64,000 nt of DNA from Thorsellia anophelis DSM 18579 (GTDB taxonomy: Bacteria > Pseudomonadota > Gammaproteobacteria > Enterobacterales > Thorselliaceae): contig NZ_FOHV01000010.1 of the NCBI RefSeq assembly GCF_900111395.1, forward strand, positions 27,429 through 91,428, read 5' to 3'. The notes beneath the pieces were generated by a model. The model was given only the letters and a program-made list of their open reading frames with translations. It searched no databases and was not told the DNA's origin. The position numbers were made by a program, and so were the translations under genes. Shown here piece after piece: positions 1 through 8,890 of this stretch; positions within the stretch are counted from its first letter, which is position 1, and every line of letters begins with the position of its first letter.

Positions 1-1151
1 TCAGGCTCAGGTATTTCAGGATTAGGCACTTCAGGGTTGACCTCATCTACAGGAGGCACTTCAGGGTTGACCTCATCTACAGGAGGCACTTCAGGGGTTG
101 GGATTATAGGTTGTTCAATAACCTGTTCAATGAACGATACTGTAATAGTATTTGACTGAGTTTGGTCAGATAGTGAAAAAATATTTAATGAAGCAGGTTC
201 ATAAGATGTGAAGTCTAATCTAGCTAAACCATTTTCAGAAGTAGCTACTCCTAATACTAAATCATCAGATTTGAATTTGACGATAACATCATCTAATAAA
301 AAAATTTCTCCGTTCTTTTGACTAAAAACTTTTACTTGTAATGTGTTAGTTTCACCTACTTCAACAAATTCATTAAGTGCTGAAAGTGTTAGCGTTTTAA
401 GTGGTGAAATGATGTTCGTTGATTCATCTAAAACTATTTTCTTTTGTTGATATAAATTGGTATCAAATTTAGCTAAATCTAATCTCTGTGCTTGTAAAGA
501 TTGGTACTTAGCTAAGTTGTTAGGCTCTAACTGATCGGCCAAAGTTTCCCCAAATCGATAAGTGAGTTGAATATAGCCAGTGATATCTTCATTGTTTAAA
601 TCATAATCTAGATTAAAGGACAATAGTGGGATAGGCTGATAGTTAGCTCCTAATTTAAATAGTTCAGGATTTTTCTCAAATTTTGAGTAAGATACCTTAC
701 CTAAAAAGCTTGGTGCTTTTTGTGGTCTAAATGCCAACGATACATCAAAACCATCTGCTGTTTTAGTATATTCATTGGATTCAAGCATCCAATCATCTAA
801 GCCAAAATATTGGTTTGCATTAAATTTAAATTCATTTTTTGATGCCTCAAAACCGATGCTTAAACGGCTTTTATCCTTTTCATCCATTGTGTAAAAAGAA
901 TTAATGCCAATTAAATAATCATCGTTCTCAGTGCGGTGACCAAACCCTAAGCTGTAGATACCATCTCGGATTAGACCTTGTGTAAAGGACGTATAAGTTT
1001 CTGTATGTTTTAATGGAATAAGAACACTAATATGTTTTTCATCACCAATGTTAATTTGAGCGGTGCCTTTAGTTTCAATTGCATAGCTTTCTAGTGAAAT
1101 AATATACAAGCATATAAACATAAATAAGGATTTGCTTTTTTGATTATTCAT
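1..1151 (-). CDS. Inverse autotransporter (intimin/invasin-like), C-terminus cut off by window edge
   Basis: Reading the minus strand from an ATG at 1151 gives an open frame of about 383 codons that runs off the left edge. It begins with a signal peptide (hydrophobic LFMFICLYIISL, then ESYA). A beta-rich segment follows with patterns typical of the inverse autotransporter barrel (GLIRDGIYSLGFGHRTE, GFDVSLAFRPQ, PIPLLSFNLDYD), then the post-barrel linker (LADQLEPNNLAKYQS). The end of the visible part is an Ig-like module (LTLSALNEFVEVGETNTLQV) and a Pro/Glu/Val-rich stalk with an exact tandem repeat. There is no LysM domain before the barrel, unlike the second autotransporter at 9838. The role is outer-membrane anchoring of a surface adhesin; the adhesive tip lies outside the window. 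The family call is firm, the ligand unknown. Confidence 0.85.
   Translation of the reverse strand, partial: MNNQKSKSLFMFICLYIISLESYAIETKGTAQINIGDEKHISVLIPLKHTETYTSFTQGLIRDGIYSLGFGHRTENDDYLIGINSFYTMDEKDKSRLSIGFEASKNEFKFNANQYFGLDDWMLESNEYTKTADGFDVSLAFRPQKAPSFLGKVSYSKFEKNPELFKLGANYQPIPLLSFNLDYDLNNEDITGYIQLTYRFGETLADQLEPNNLAKYQSLQAQRLDLAKFDTNLYQQKKIVLDESTNIISPLKTLTLSALNEFVEVGETNTLQVKVFSQKNGEIFLLDDVIVKFKSDDLVLGVATSENGLARLDFTSYEPASLNIFSLSDQTQSNTITVSFIEQVIEQPIIPTPEVPPVDEVNPEVPPVDEVNPEVPNPEIPEP
27..90. repeat. 30-bp tandem repeat coding for a Pro-rich stalk
   Basis: Two exact copies of a 30-bp unit lie head to tail, with a third partial copy. On the minus strand they code for the decapeptide PEVPPVDEVN. 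It is an in-frame repeat in the stalk of the autotransporter, likely to vary in copy number between strains. It is not a CRISPR: there are no spacers and the repeat stays in the reading frame. Confidence 0.85.
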
Positions 1152-1231
1152 AATGTTCCCATCCAAATGTTTATATCTAAATTTATTTCAAAATGTTTTT
1201 ACAAAATGCAATTTTTGTTTAGCAACAAACT

Positions 1232-1257
1232 ATTGTAACAGTATCATAAGTTACAAT
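1232..1257. promoter_or_regulatory. Inverted repeat upstream of the autotransporter, candidate operator
   Basis: ATTGTAAC and GTTACAAT form perfect 8-bp arms separated by 10 bp, about 80 bp upstream of the minus-strand start at 1151. The spacing (arm centres about 18 bp apart) fits a dimeric regulator binding two major grooves. The regulator is not identified. Confidence 0.45.
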
Positions 1258-1737
1258 GTCTATAAATGAAAAATTCTTTGTAATTTGTAAAAAGTATATT
1301 TGATAGTGCTGATCTGTGAGGATATTTGATGATAAACGTGTTTGAGAAATATATTATTTTGTGTATGAAAAATTAAGAGTCTAACTAAGAGAAAGATTTA
1401 AAAACTTTGCATAAATCGAGTCGCGATCATTATGAGCAGGATTGTGTTTAGCAGGTTTAAGCTGATTGGCTTTCTAATTCAGTTGCTGAATCGCCACTTA
1501 TTTTTTTAGTTTATCTAATTGAAAAACTAAAAGTTTTTAAGGTGGAGTTAGGCTAAAGTCAGTTAAGGTTTTTTATTATTTTACAGCCTTTTATCATATT
1601 TAATTTACTGTCTTTAGCATGCATAGGCGGTCAATATGCCATAGGTTTAGTTATAAAAAAACTAAGTAGACGCCTTATGAATTGTATGTTAAAAAATAAT
1701 TTTAATTTATAAATGTGTAAGGTTTTGATACGATTAA

Positions 1738-1870
1738 CGAACAGAGCGTTATTGAATCTTTTACTAAACGGAACATTACCCACTTACTGAAAATAAGTAC
1801 ATTCATGTTATACTCGATAGTGCAGGCTAACATCTTTCAGGTATTGCTTCCTTAAGTAAAAGATTGATAA
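1738..1870 (+). pseudogene. Decayed IS630-like transposase fragment
   Basis: One frame reads NEQSVIESFTKRNITHLLK. After a frame change the next stretch reads YIHVILDSAG, stop, HLSG. This follows the pattern of the IS630-family DDE transposase core, where a helix precedes the hydrophobic strand HhILDNAxxH. At least one frameshift and one stop codon interrupt it, so it cannot be active. The match is by eye to a short motif and could be chance. Confidence 0.35.
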
Positions 1871-1925
1871 TAAAAGGCGAGGCATACGGTTAAATCTAAT
1901 ATGAGCTAAATTATCCATTTTTCCA

Positions 1926-1960
1926 TAAACCCTGACCTTCAGAGTGGGGAGGATGCCAAT
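1926..1960. mobile_element. Degenerate IS200/IS605-type right end
   Basis: An imperfect hairpin (ACCCTGACC / GAGTGGGG) is followed by GAGGATGCCAA. It resembles the better preserved element at 38945, where a hairpin is followed by GAGGATGTCAA, the typical right-end arrangement of tnpB-carrying IS200/IS605 elements. No tnpA or tnpB is nearby. Confidence 0.35.
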
Positions 1961-1984
1961 CTTTAGCTAAACTTCATAAATGTG

Positions 1985-3079
1985 ATGAAAATGATGAATA
2001 TAATTCAATGCGATAAAGCACACAATGCAAGCGTTCAAAATCAGTTAATTTTTGATTGGTTAAATGCAGATTGGACTGATTCACCGTGGTTAGATGGAAA
2101 ACCAGCCGTATTTATCCCTCTTTTAAATAGTAATGGCATGAGTGTGGTAATTATGGATATTGGTGCGACTTGGTTAAGTTGTAAATTGCCAATATTCAAT
2201 GCGAATAATCAGCATGGTCGTGAAGTCGTGTTACGTAGCCCTTCAATGAACGAACATATTAAACAAACTGCTTATTTTGGCGCAATAATTGGTCGATACA
2301 GTAATCGGATTGCAAATGGACAATTTAGCTTAAGTGGGAAAACCTATCAACTGCCTCAGAATCAAGATGTTCACAGTTTACATGGAGGCTATCAAGGTTT
2401 TGATAAAAAACGATGGAGAATATTGGAAACCACGCCTTCTTCAGTATTATTAGGGTATCTCTCACCTGATGGCGAAGAGGGGTATCCTGGTGAACTATCA
2501 GTAACAATTTTGTATCATCTCTCAGATGACAATAATTTATCGATTACTTATGAAGCGTTTTGTGCTGATAAAACAGTTGTTAATTTAACCAATCATGCCT
2601 ACTTTAATTTAGCAGGCATTGAGAGTGATAAAACGGTGTTTGAGCATCAGTTTGAGATTTGCGCTGATTATTACCTTCCTGTCGATCAAGCAAACATACC
2701 TATTGGCGAATTGAGGCCTGTTAGTGGAACAGATTTTGATTTTAAAAGCCTTACATATCTAAAACAAGAGATTGATCATACATTTATTTTTAATCAAGAG
2801 TTAACAAATTCAAATTCTGTTGTAGCACAAGTGCTTTCTCCAGATAAAGATGTCACCATGGTTGTTAAAACGACTAAACCCACTGCTCAATTTTATACTG
2901 GTAATTATTTGGCAGGCAACACAAGTCCTTACGGGCGATATCAACGTGGTAGTGGATTTGCAATTGAGACTCAGTATATTCCAGATGGCCCTAATCAATT
3001 TGGTTTAGGCTTACATCAAGGTATTTTGCCAGCTAAAGTACATTATCACCATACAACAAGCTATGGGTTTATGTTTTGA
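1985..3079 (+). CDS. galM: Aldose 1-epimerase (mutarotase)
   Basis: Interconverts the alpha and beta anomers of aldoses such as galactose and glucose, feeding the Leloir pathway. Family signatures are visible: GRYSNRIANGQF near residue 105, HSLHGGYQGFDKKRW near 130 with the HGG turn, the catalytic-histidine block LTNHAYFNLAG near 200, and the catalytic-glutamate block FAIETQYIPDGPNQ near 326. Length (about 364 residues) is normal. Several starts are possible (GTG 1982, ATG 1985, 1991, 1994) and none has a good ribosome binding site; 1985 is chosen arbitrarily. It stands alone, with no other gal genes beside it, so it is probably moved rather than part of a gal operon. Confidence 0.88.
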   Translation: MKMMNIIQCDKAHNASVQNQLIFDWLNADWTDSPWLDGKPAVFIPLLNSNGMSVVIMDIGATWLSCKLPIFNANNQHGREVVLRSPSMNEHIKQTAYFGAIIGRYSNRIANGQFSLSGKTYQLPQNQDVHSLHGGYQGFDKKRWRILETTPSSVLLGYLSPDGEEGYPGELSVTILYHLSDDNNLSITYEAFCADKTVVNLTNHAYFNLAGIESDKTVFEHQFEICADYYLPVDQANIPIGELRPVSGTDFDFKSLTYLKQEIDHTFIFNQELTNSNSVVAQVLSPDKDVTMVVKTTKPTAQFYTGNYLAGNTSPYGRYQRGSGFAIETQYIPDGPNQFGLGLHQGILPAKVHYHHTTSYGFMF

Positions 3080-3214
3080 AATAGATGTATTTTCATTAGT
3101 CTATACTTAAATTGTCTATTTCATTTATGGCTGAAAATTGTATGAGCTTATATATGGAATTAGCAGCTACGGGAGATCTCTGTTTGTAAGGATAGGTGGG
3201 GTAACTTTTGGTAA

Positions 3215-3340
3215 TTTATATCAAAGAGTTTCGGTGGTGGTGTGCCCCCTTTTGTCAGTGATGCTGAGACTTTAAAAAATGTTGTTTGCGTTAGAGATTT
3301 AGTCCCCATCCCTTCAACTCCTGTACCGAGTAAATCATAA
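3215..3340 (+). pseudogene. Short coding relic, family not recognised
   Basis: An open stretch with no start codon reads SKSFGGGVPPFVSDAETL and, further on, VVCVRDLVPIPSTPVPSKS before a stop at 3338. The composition is protein-like and unlike its AT-rich surroundings, suggesting the 3' end of a lost gene. I could not assign it to a family. Confidence 0.3.
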
Positions 3341-3373
3341 TCTGATTATTGATAGGTATTTGTTTTAACTTAT

Positions 3374-3407
3374 TATTTAATGCTTACGCACAAGTAAGCA
3401 TTAAATA
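3374..3407. terminator. Perfect 14-bp hairpin
   Basis: TATTTAATGCTTAC and its exact reverse complement flank the six-base loop GCACAA. There is no run of T on either side long enough for a classical terminator, so it may instead be a processing or protein-binding site. Confidence 0.4.
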
Positions 3408-3562
3408 GTTTATTAATTAATGCCTTAGCGAAAACGAAGTGATTTCTCCCATCACTAATTTTTATTTCAATATGTTTAAATCTTAAAAGTTTAGTTATAC
3501 TAGCATACCGATTACGTAAAAACGTTAAATTAAACACTTAATTACTCTAGGGATAATCTCGT

Positions 3563-4627
3563 ATGATCACTTTCTTTAAACAAGCATTTATTACACAAAG
3601 CATTAAACACCTTAAATATTTACCCTTGATGCTATGCTTTTTAACCATACCACTCAAAAGTGATGCTGCTCCATCTCAAGCAGATGTAGCAAAGGCAGTA
3701 TCCCAAAAGTTTAAAGGTATGCAGCTTGAAACATTAGAAATGGAAGATTATTTTAGCGATCCTCTATTTGATTTCTATAATGCAGCGGGCACAGTTAAAA
3801 GCACTGAGAATATGTACGCTAAGTTAGATAACTCTGGGGTAAATGATTTCCCAATTCTTTATAAACAAGTCATAAAGGCAAATGAGCTATTTCCATTTAC
3901 AACGGTGCTTGCGGTAGTGGAAAATGACAATGAAACATTAATTGATCTACAAAAATCAAGATTCATCTTCCCTTATTACCATAATTTAGAAAGCGAATTA
4001 GATTTAACCCAACAAAATCTAATATTAGTCGATACGCCAGATGGTATGGCTCGATTAACTCAAATTAGGGCACCTTACGAGAAGGATTTAACTAGAATTG
4101 AAGAAATTAAACAGCTCATACTCGCTCAAGAAAAGCAACGCACAGACACTAGGCAGCAGGGCTATGATTTTTGGAGTACAGTAGAGATTGATGGGCAAAA
4201 ATTTAACAGTGAGAAGCAAGTGACAAGCTATTTTGTAAAGAAAATAAATAGTTTTAAAAATGATAATTCACCGGTAAAATTTCGTTCTCAATATAACAAA
4301 GAAGTGTTCAAGCCTAAAGAACAAGAGATCTATAATAGGGTGAAAACGCATAGTAAAGAATATTATGCAGAAATAAAAGCTCAAAGAGACGCAGTGTTTG
4401 ATGCATATAAAACTGATTATGATCTTAAGCTTGCAGCACTTATTGATGAGCGCGATCAGAAATTGAAACAGCTAAGGGATGAAGAACGCAGTTTTGGGGA
4501 AACGGCTAGAAACATGGGGCAGGATATAGACGCACTAAAACAAGAAAAAGACACTTTAGAGCGTAAAACTGATGGATATGTTAAGCTCATAGAAACTGCA
4601 GTGCATAAAGGATTTATAGAAAACTAA
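3563..4627 (+). CDS. Exported coiled-coil protein of unknown function
   Basis: I do not recognise this 354-residue protein. It starts with a long signal peptide (hydrophobic core YLPLMLCFLTIPL, cleavage probably after KSDAA near residue 36). The middle (60-160) looks globular. The C-terminal 170 residues are rich in Lys, Glu, Gln and Arg with heptad-like spacing and probably form one or two long coiled coils (AEIKAQRDAVFDAYK, DERDQKLKQLRDEE, DIDALKQEKDTLERK). It is likely periplasmic. It is followed by a repeat-rich spacer and appears to be transcribed alone. Confidence 0.7.
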   Translation: MITFFKQAFITQSIKHLKYLPLMLCFLTIPLKSDAAPSQADVAKAVSQKFKGMQLETLEMEDYFSDPLFDFYNAAGTVKSTENMYAKLDNSGVNDFPILYKQVIKANELFPFTTVLAVVENDNETLIDLQKSRFIFPYYHNLESELDLTQQNLILVDTPDGMARLTQIRAPYEKDLTRIEEIKQLILAQEKQRTDTRQQGYDFWSTVEIDGQKFNSEKQVTSYFVKKINSFKNDNSPVKFRSQYNKEVFKPKEQEIYNRVKTHSKEYYAEIKAQRDAVFDAYKTDYDLKLAALIDERDQKLKQLRDEERSFGETARNMGQDIDALKQEKDTLERKTDGYVKLIETAVHKGFIEN

Positions 4628-4692
4628 GAGACTCTGTAATCAACTCGGAGGACCCTGTAAATAATTCTGTGTATTTGCCATTTTCATTTAAA

Positions 4693-4714
4693 GGTGATCT
4701 GTCAAACGATCACC
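4693..4714. other. Hairpin GGTGATC/GATCACC
   Basis: Perfect 7-bp arms around an 8-base loop, about 65 bp after the stop codon at 4627. The T-run expected of a terminator is missing. Confidence 0.35.
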
Positions 4715-4747
4715 AAATTCTATGACCCTGTAAAGAGGCTGCAATTT

Positions 4748-4786
4748 AAATTACAGCCTCAAATTACAGCCTCAAATTACAGCCTC
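4748..4786. repeat. Three exact 13-bp tandem repeats
   Basis: The unit AAATTACAGCCTC occurs three times without a break. The first copy also pairs with GAGGCTGCAATTT just upstream (4735-4747) to make a nearly perfect hairpin, so copy-number change would alter the number of competing hairpins. Confidence 0.85.
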
Positions 4787-4938
4787 TCATAGAATCATTC
4801 TGTCATATTATCTTCATTCGTCCTCGCTCTCAGATCTGATATAATCAAATTATTAACCTTTAATGTATGGCTAAACTTAAACTCCATACTTAAAACTTCA
4901 TTATCAAAACTAATAATTAGTAAGGTATAACTATCATC

Positions 4939-7900
4939 ATGCACTCTATTTTTTCAAACATACACAATAACAACGAGCTAAAATTACAATTAGGCCTCAA
5001 CCTAGATAAGGTTGATTTTTATACGCTTTTGCTTATTTGTTTTGATATAAAAAATTCACCGTCTAAAATTCATAAATCCCTGATTGAAATTAATGAGCTA
5101 AAAACGATTACTCACGATAAAATTCGATTAGCTAGTTCAAATTTAGTTGATTTAGGGTTTTTAACTATCAATAAATCTGTAAAGTCTGGTTATGAACTCA
5201 CTAATAATGGGTTTGCAGCATTAATTGTTAGCGCATATATTTCAGGTATACCAAAGCAGCGCATCAAAAAGTTCCACCGAGCTTCTACATCTGAGGTTGA
5301 TTTTTTCTTTACAATGCTAGAGCCACAACGCAATTCTAATCAAATTGACGTCAATGAAATTGATGGATTAATCAAATTTCTAGATTCAGATATTTTTTGG
5401 CAATTACCATTAGATGAAAATGGATACCATTTCTACTCAAATATATTACCCTTTGCGATATTACATGAGTTGAACTCAAATCGATTTTCGCTTATGCATA
5501 GAGTGCAGGATCATAAAATCATTAAAAGATTGAGTAAGGCTAAACTCAGCTATGATTACATAAATGAGATGGGATTATATTCTGAACAATACGGGATAGG
5601 GGAGGCTTTATCTAATCCAATTGGTATGGATTATCTAGATAAAAGAGCTTCTTTTGTGAAAGACACTAAATCCACTTTCGGATTAATGCAAGTCATTGAT
5701 ATCGCTGTTTTGAAAATTATTGCGCCAAAGGTATTTGAAACAGAAAAACACCAAATGATTAAAAAAATCAATCAAATTAACTTTACACTGGATCGATTCT
5801 TTCACTATATCACTTCAATCATCGTACAACATGACAAACGTTCCACCTTGGATTTTTTGACTAAAAATTATTTCAAGCTGAGAAAAACCGATGGGAATAA
5901 AAAATCAGTTACAGAAGTGAGATTTGTCAGCATGTTACTTTTGTTATTGTTGATTTTATCTGTTAAAGAAGATAAAGCCTTTTCAACAATCCGAGAACAA
6001 TTAGATAAAGAAGCGATTGATTTTGCATTAGCGCAGCCTGCAGATTCCGCTATGATGCGTCTTTTACATAGGGTGATTAATGAATTATACGATTATGAAT
6101 CTCAATTGCCACCTTTATTTGCAACTATCTCTAAAGAAGATCGACTAATCAATGAATTACTTAATTTGAAGTCTCTGCAAGATAATCAAGAGACTCTTGA
6201 ACGAGTCGTTTGGATTTTTGATGAAGGTTTTGATTTATCAGGTAAAATACAAAAGCAAACTAAATCTGGTTGGTCTTCAGGTCGAGTGCTTAGCTTTATG
6301 TCGATTTGGAGTGGCATAATGAGTAATAAGTTTGAACATGATGATGCGGATATTATTATCGCTTCTTATGCAAATGGTATTAACCCTCATGGAAAACTCA
6401 TTAAGCCAGATAAAAAAATGCTGATGCTTGTTGCAAAATCAAACAAAGTATTTGATGAGAGTAACTTTCCTATTATCTTTGAGCCAAAGAAACAGCTCCT
6501 TTTGTTAACACCTAAAACTAAATATTTAGAAGTAAATGTCTATCCTGAATCCTTTTCACAAACCAATAATGCTTATGACGTCAATGAAGTAGTGATAGAG
6601 GAGTTTCATGAGCGGTATTTTCGATTTAATCCTTCTGATGACATTACTTTAGCTATGATAAATTCAATATCTAAAGCAAATAAAATTAAATATGAACAAA
6701 AAGAGACAATTTTAAGTTTAATCAAAGACAGCGTAGATTATTATGATGAATCCACACAAAGTGGATCAATTACTCTATCTAAATGGGATGAGACGCCACA
6801 TTTATGGCTCAGTTTTGCTAATGATATATTTAATATTGAAATAGAGCACCAAACAGAAGATGGGAATTTATCTACCCCTACGGGAGATCTGGATAAATGG
6901 CTTGAAGTTGGCTCTTCACAATGGACTGTGCGTAATTTAGACCAAGAAAAAATGCAGCTGCAAACTATTTGTGAGCAAATAGGTGTTGCATCTGATGAAG
7001 AGCACTATCCCAACTTTTTATCTTTTTCCTTGTCTGATGCTAGTACTATCATCGAAAAAGTGTCAGCTTTAGAAGGGGTCAAGCTACATTGGCGTAAGGG
7101 AAGTAAGCGTTTACAAGTCGTCAATGCGAAAGACTTTACGCTGTCTATTAACGAAAAAGGCGGATGGTTTACTGTTACAGGCGGTCTACAGATTGATGGT
7201 GCTGAGTTTATTCAGTTAAAACGACTACTTGCTGCTAAACGGACTGGATATATAGAATTAGAACAAGGAAATGTTCAATTAATCTTGAGCAAAGCCCTAC
7301 AAGAAAAAGTAAATTTACTTGATAGCGTTATTAATGAAAATCAAGAAGTCGAGGCAAAATTAGCGTATCCACTGCAAAAGTTGATTGAAACTATGCAAGT
7401 TGAGAGCGACAAAGGATGGCAAAAATTAGAAAAACAGTGGCAAAAGCCTGTTAAAGTAGATAAGAAATTACTAGTGCCACTAAGAGAATATCAAAGGTTT
7501 TCAGTGAACTGGGCTATTCACCTTCTAACAAATGGGTTTGGTGTCTGTTTAGCAGATGACATGGGGCTTGGTAAAACCATACAGTCTCTTAAAATTATTG
7601 AACACTTTGCAAAGCAAGGCCCTAGTCTTGTAATTGCACCTAAATCTGTTCTTCATAATTGGGAAATCGAAACGATTAAATTTGCTCCTTCTGTGAATGC
7701 AATAGTTCTAGATAGCCAGGTGAATAAAGAAGAAGTCATTAACCAGCTTAAACCAAATGATTTACTGATTGTAGGTTACAGCCAAGCGCCATTATATGAA
7801 GAGGCACTAAATGCGCTAGAGTGGCAGACGGTTGTATTGGATGAAGCTCAGAATATTAAAAACCCAACAGCTAAGCGAACTCAAGCATTAATGAATTTAA

Positions 7901-8820
7901 ATGCTAAAGGAAAAATGACCCTATCAGGTACCCCTATTGAAAATCATCTGATTGAATTATGGAGTCAGTTTGCCTTTATTAATCCAGGTTTATTAGGAAC
8001 ACTTAATCAATTCAAAGAAAAATATGGGCAAGCGGCTAAAGATGAACGTGATATGGCGAGATTGCGCGCTTTAGTGAGTCCTTTTATTATGCGCAGGCTT
8101 AAAAAAGATGTGCTTACTGAACTTCCTGAAAAAATTGAAATTAATCATACCGTTAGTTTAACTCAACAAGAGTTTTCCGCATATGAAGCGGTTAGGCAAA
8201 CTGCTTTGCATAATGCGAAAACCAATCCAATTGAATTATTAGCTGCCTTAACTCGTTTACGTCAAATTTGTTGTGATCCTTTTTTAGTCTTTAAAGATAA
8301 AACTGCGATGAGCAGTAAATTAGAAGAAGCAATGAATCTTATCCGTGAAGGAATTGAAAGTGGTCACCGGATTTTAGTATTTAGTCAATTTGTTGCATTA
8401 CTTGGTAGGCTAGAGGGATTTTTAAAGTCTGAAAAGATTGAATTGAGTTATTTAGATGGTAAGACAAGTTTGAAAAAACGAGAAACTGAAATTGAACGTT
8501 TTAAGTCTGGTAAATCATCTGTATTCTTAATTAGCTTAAAAGCAGGTGGAACAGGGCTCAATTTGACCGAGGCTGATATGGTGATTCATCTAGATCCTTG
8601 GTGGAATCCTGCAGTTGAAGATCAAGCAACTGATAGAGCTCATAGGATGGGACAAACGCAACCTGTTACTATTTACCGATTAGTGACCGAAAATACGATT
8701 GAAGAAAAAATTATCGCTCTTCATCAAGAAAAACGAGATTTAGCAGAAAAAGTATTATCGGGACAAGATGGTGCGCAAAAGTTAGACCCAGCCTTATTGC
8801 TATCTTTATTGAGCGACTAA
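4939..8820 (+). CDS. SNF2-family ATPase / helicase-like protein
   Basis: A 1293-residue protein with a complete SNF2 motor in its C-terminal third: Walker A ADDMGLGKT near 872-880, DEAQ box VVLDEAQNIKN near 965, TLSGTPIENH, the second lobe with ILVFSQF and YLDGKT, then AGGTGLNLTEAD and QATDRAHRMGQ near 1228. Such proteins translocate on double-stranded DNA and remodel protein-DNA complexes; bacterial members act on RNA polymerase or in repair, and some in phage defence. The first 100 residues look like a winged helix (KIRLASSNLVDLGFL), and the 750 residues between are not recognised. It is not RapA, whose N-terminal domains and length differ. No nuclease or methylase gene lies beside it. Confidence 0.85.
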   Translation: MHSIFSNIHNNNELKLQLGLNLDKVDFYTLLLICFDIKNSPSKIHKSLIEINELKTITHDKIRLASSNLVDLGFLTINKSVKSGYELTNNGFAALIVSAYISGIPKQRIKKFHRASTSEVDFFFTMLEPQRNSNQIDVNEIDGLIKFLDSDIFWQLPLDENGYHFYSNILPFAILHELNSNRFSLMHRVQDHKIIKRLSKAKLSYDYINEMGLYSEQYGIGEALSNPIGMDYLDKRASFVKDTKSTFGLMQVIDIAVLKIIAPKVFETEKHQMIKKINQINFTLDRFFHYITSIIVQHDKRSTLDFLTKNYFKLRKTDGNKKSVTEVRFVSMLLLLLLILSVKEDKAFSTIREQLDKEAIDFALAQPADSAMMRLLHRVINELYDYESQLPPLFATISKEDRLINELLNLKSLQDNQETLERVVWIFDEGFDLSGKIQKQTKSGWSSGRVLSFMSIWSGIMSNKFEHDDADIIIASYANGINPHGKLIKPDKKMLMLVAKSNKVFDESNFPIIFEPKKQLLLLTPKTKYLEVNVYPESFSQTNNAYDVNEVVIEEFHERYFRFNPSDDITLAMINSISKANKIKYEQKETILSLIKDSVDYYDESTQSGSITLSKWDETPHLWLSFANDIFNIEIEHQTEDGNLSTPTGDLDKWLEVGSSQWTVRNLDQEKMQLQTICEQIGVASDEEHYPNFLSFSLSDASTIIEKVSALEGVKLHWRKGSKRLQVVNAKDFTLSINEKGGWFTVTGGLQIDGAEFIQLKRLLAAKRTGYIELEQGNVQLILSKALQEKVNLLDSVINENQEVEAKLAYPLQKLIETMQVESDKGWQKLEKQWQKPVKVDKKLLVPLREYQRFSVNWAIHLLTNGFGVCLADDMGLGKTIQSLKIIEHFAKQGPSLVIAPKSVLHNWEIETIKFAPSVNAIVLDSQVNKEEVINQLKPNDLLIVGYSQAPLYEEALNALEWQTVVLDEAQNIKNPTAKRTQALMNLNAKGKMTLSGTPIENHLIELWSQFAFINPGLLGTLNQFKEKYGQAAKDERDMARLRALVSPFIMRRLKKDVLTELPEKIEINHTVSLTQQEFSAYEAVRQTALHNAKTNPIELLAALTRLRQICCDPFLVFKDKTAMSSKLEEAMNLIREGIESGHRILVFSQFVALLGRLEGFLKSEKIELSYLDGKTSLKKRETEIERFKSGKSSVFLISLKAGGTGLNLTEADMVIHLDPWWNPAVEDQATDRAHRMGQTQPVTIYRLVTENTIEEKIIALHQEKRDLAEKVLSGQDGAQKLDPALLLSLLSD

Positions 8821-8862
8821 TATCCGATTTATTCTTTTTATTCAATTTTTGATATTCTCTCC

Positions 8863-8890
8863 CCCTATGCTTTAGAGATAAAGTGTAGGG
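8863..8890 (+). terminator. Hairpin after the SNF2 gene, probable terminator
   Basis: A 12-bp stem with two G-U pairs (CCCTATGCTTTA / TAAAGTGTAGGG) closes a GAGA tetraloop 43 bp after the stop codon. The downstream T-run is weak. Confidence 0.5.

Larger units (their letters stand above)
1152..1984. other. Gene-free stretch with insertion-sequence debris
   Basis: No intact gene is visible. The left part is the AT-rich upstream region of the minus-strand autotransporter. The right part holds frameshifted transposase-like coding (1738-1870) and a hairpin resembling an IS200/IS605 right end (1926-1960). These are listed separately. Confidence 0.6.
3080..3562. other. Gene-free stretch with coding relic and hairpin
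   Basis: No intact gene. A 41-codon stretch without a start (3215-3340) and a perfect 14-bp hairpin (3374-3407) are described separately. The last 60 bp probably carry the promoter of the gene at 3563. Confidence 0.5.
4628..4938. other. Spacer with hairpins and short tandem repeats
   Basis: Contains a 7-bp perfect hairpin (4693-4714), a palindromic block starting GAGGCTG at 4735 and three 13-bp tandem repeats (4748-4786). It holds no gene. It probably ends transcription of the gene before it and includes the promoter of the SNF2 gene. Confidence 0.5.

Noticed and set aside
27..90. Repeat that could be taken for a CRISPR
   Set aside because: The 30-bp copies touch each other with no spacer and stay in frame for a Pro-rich stalk.
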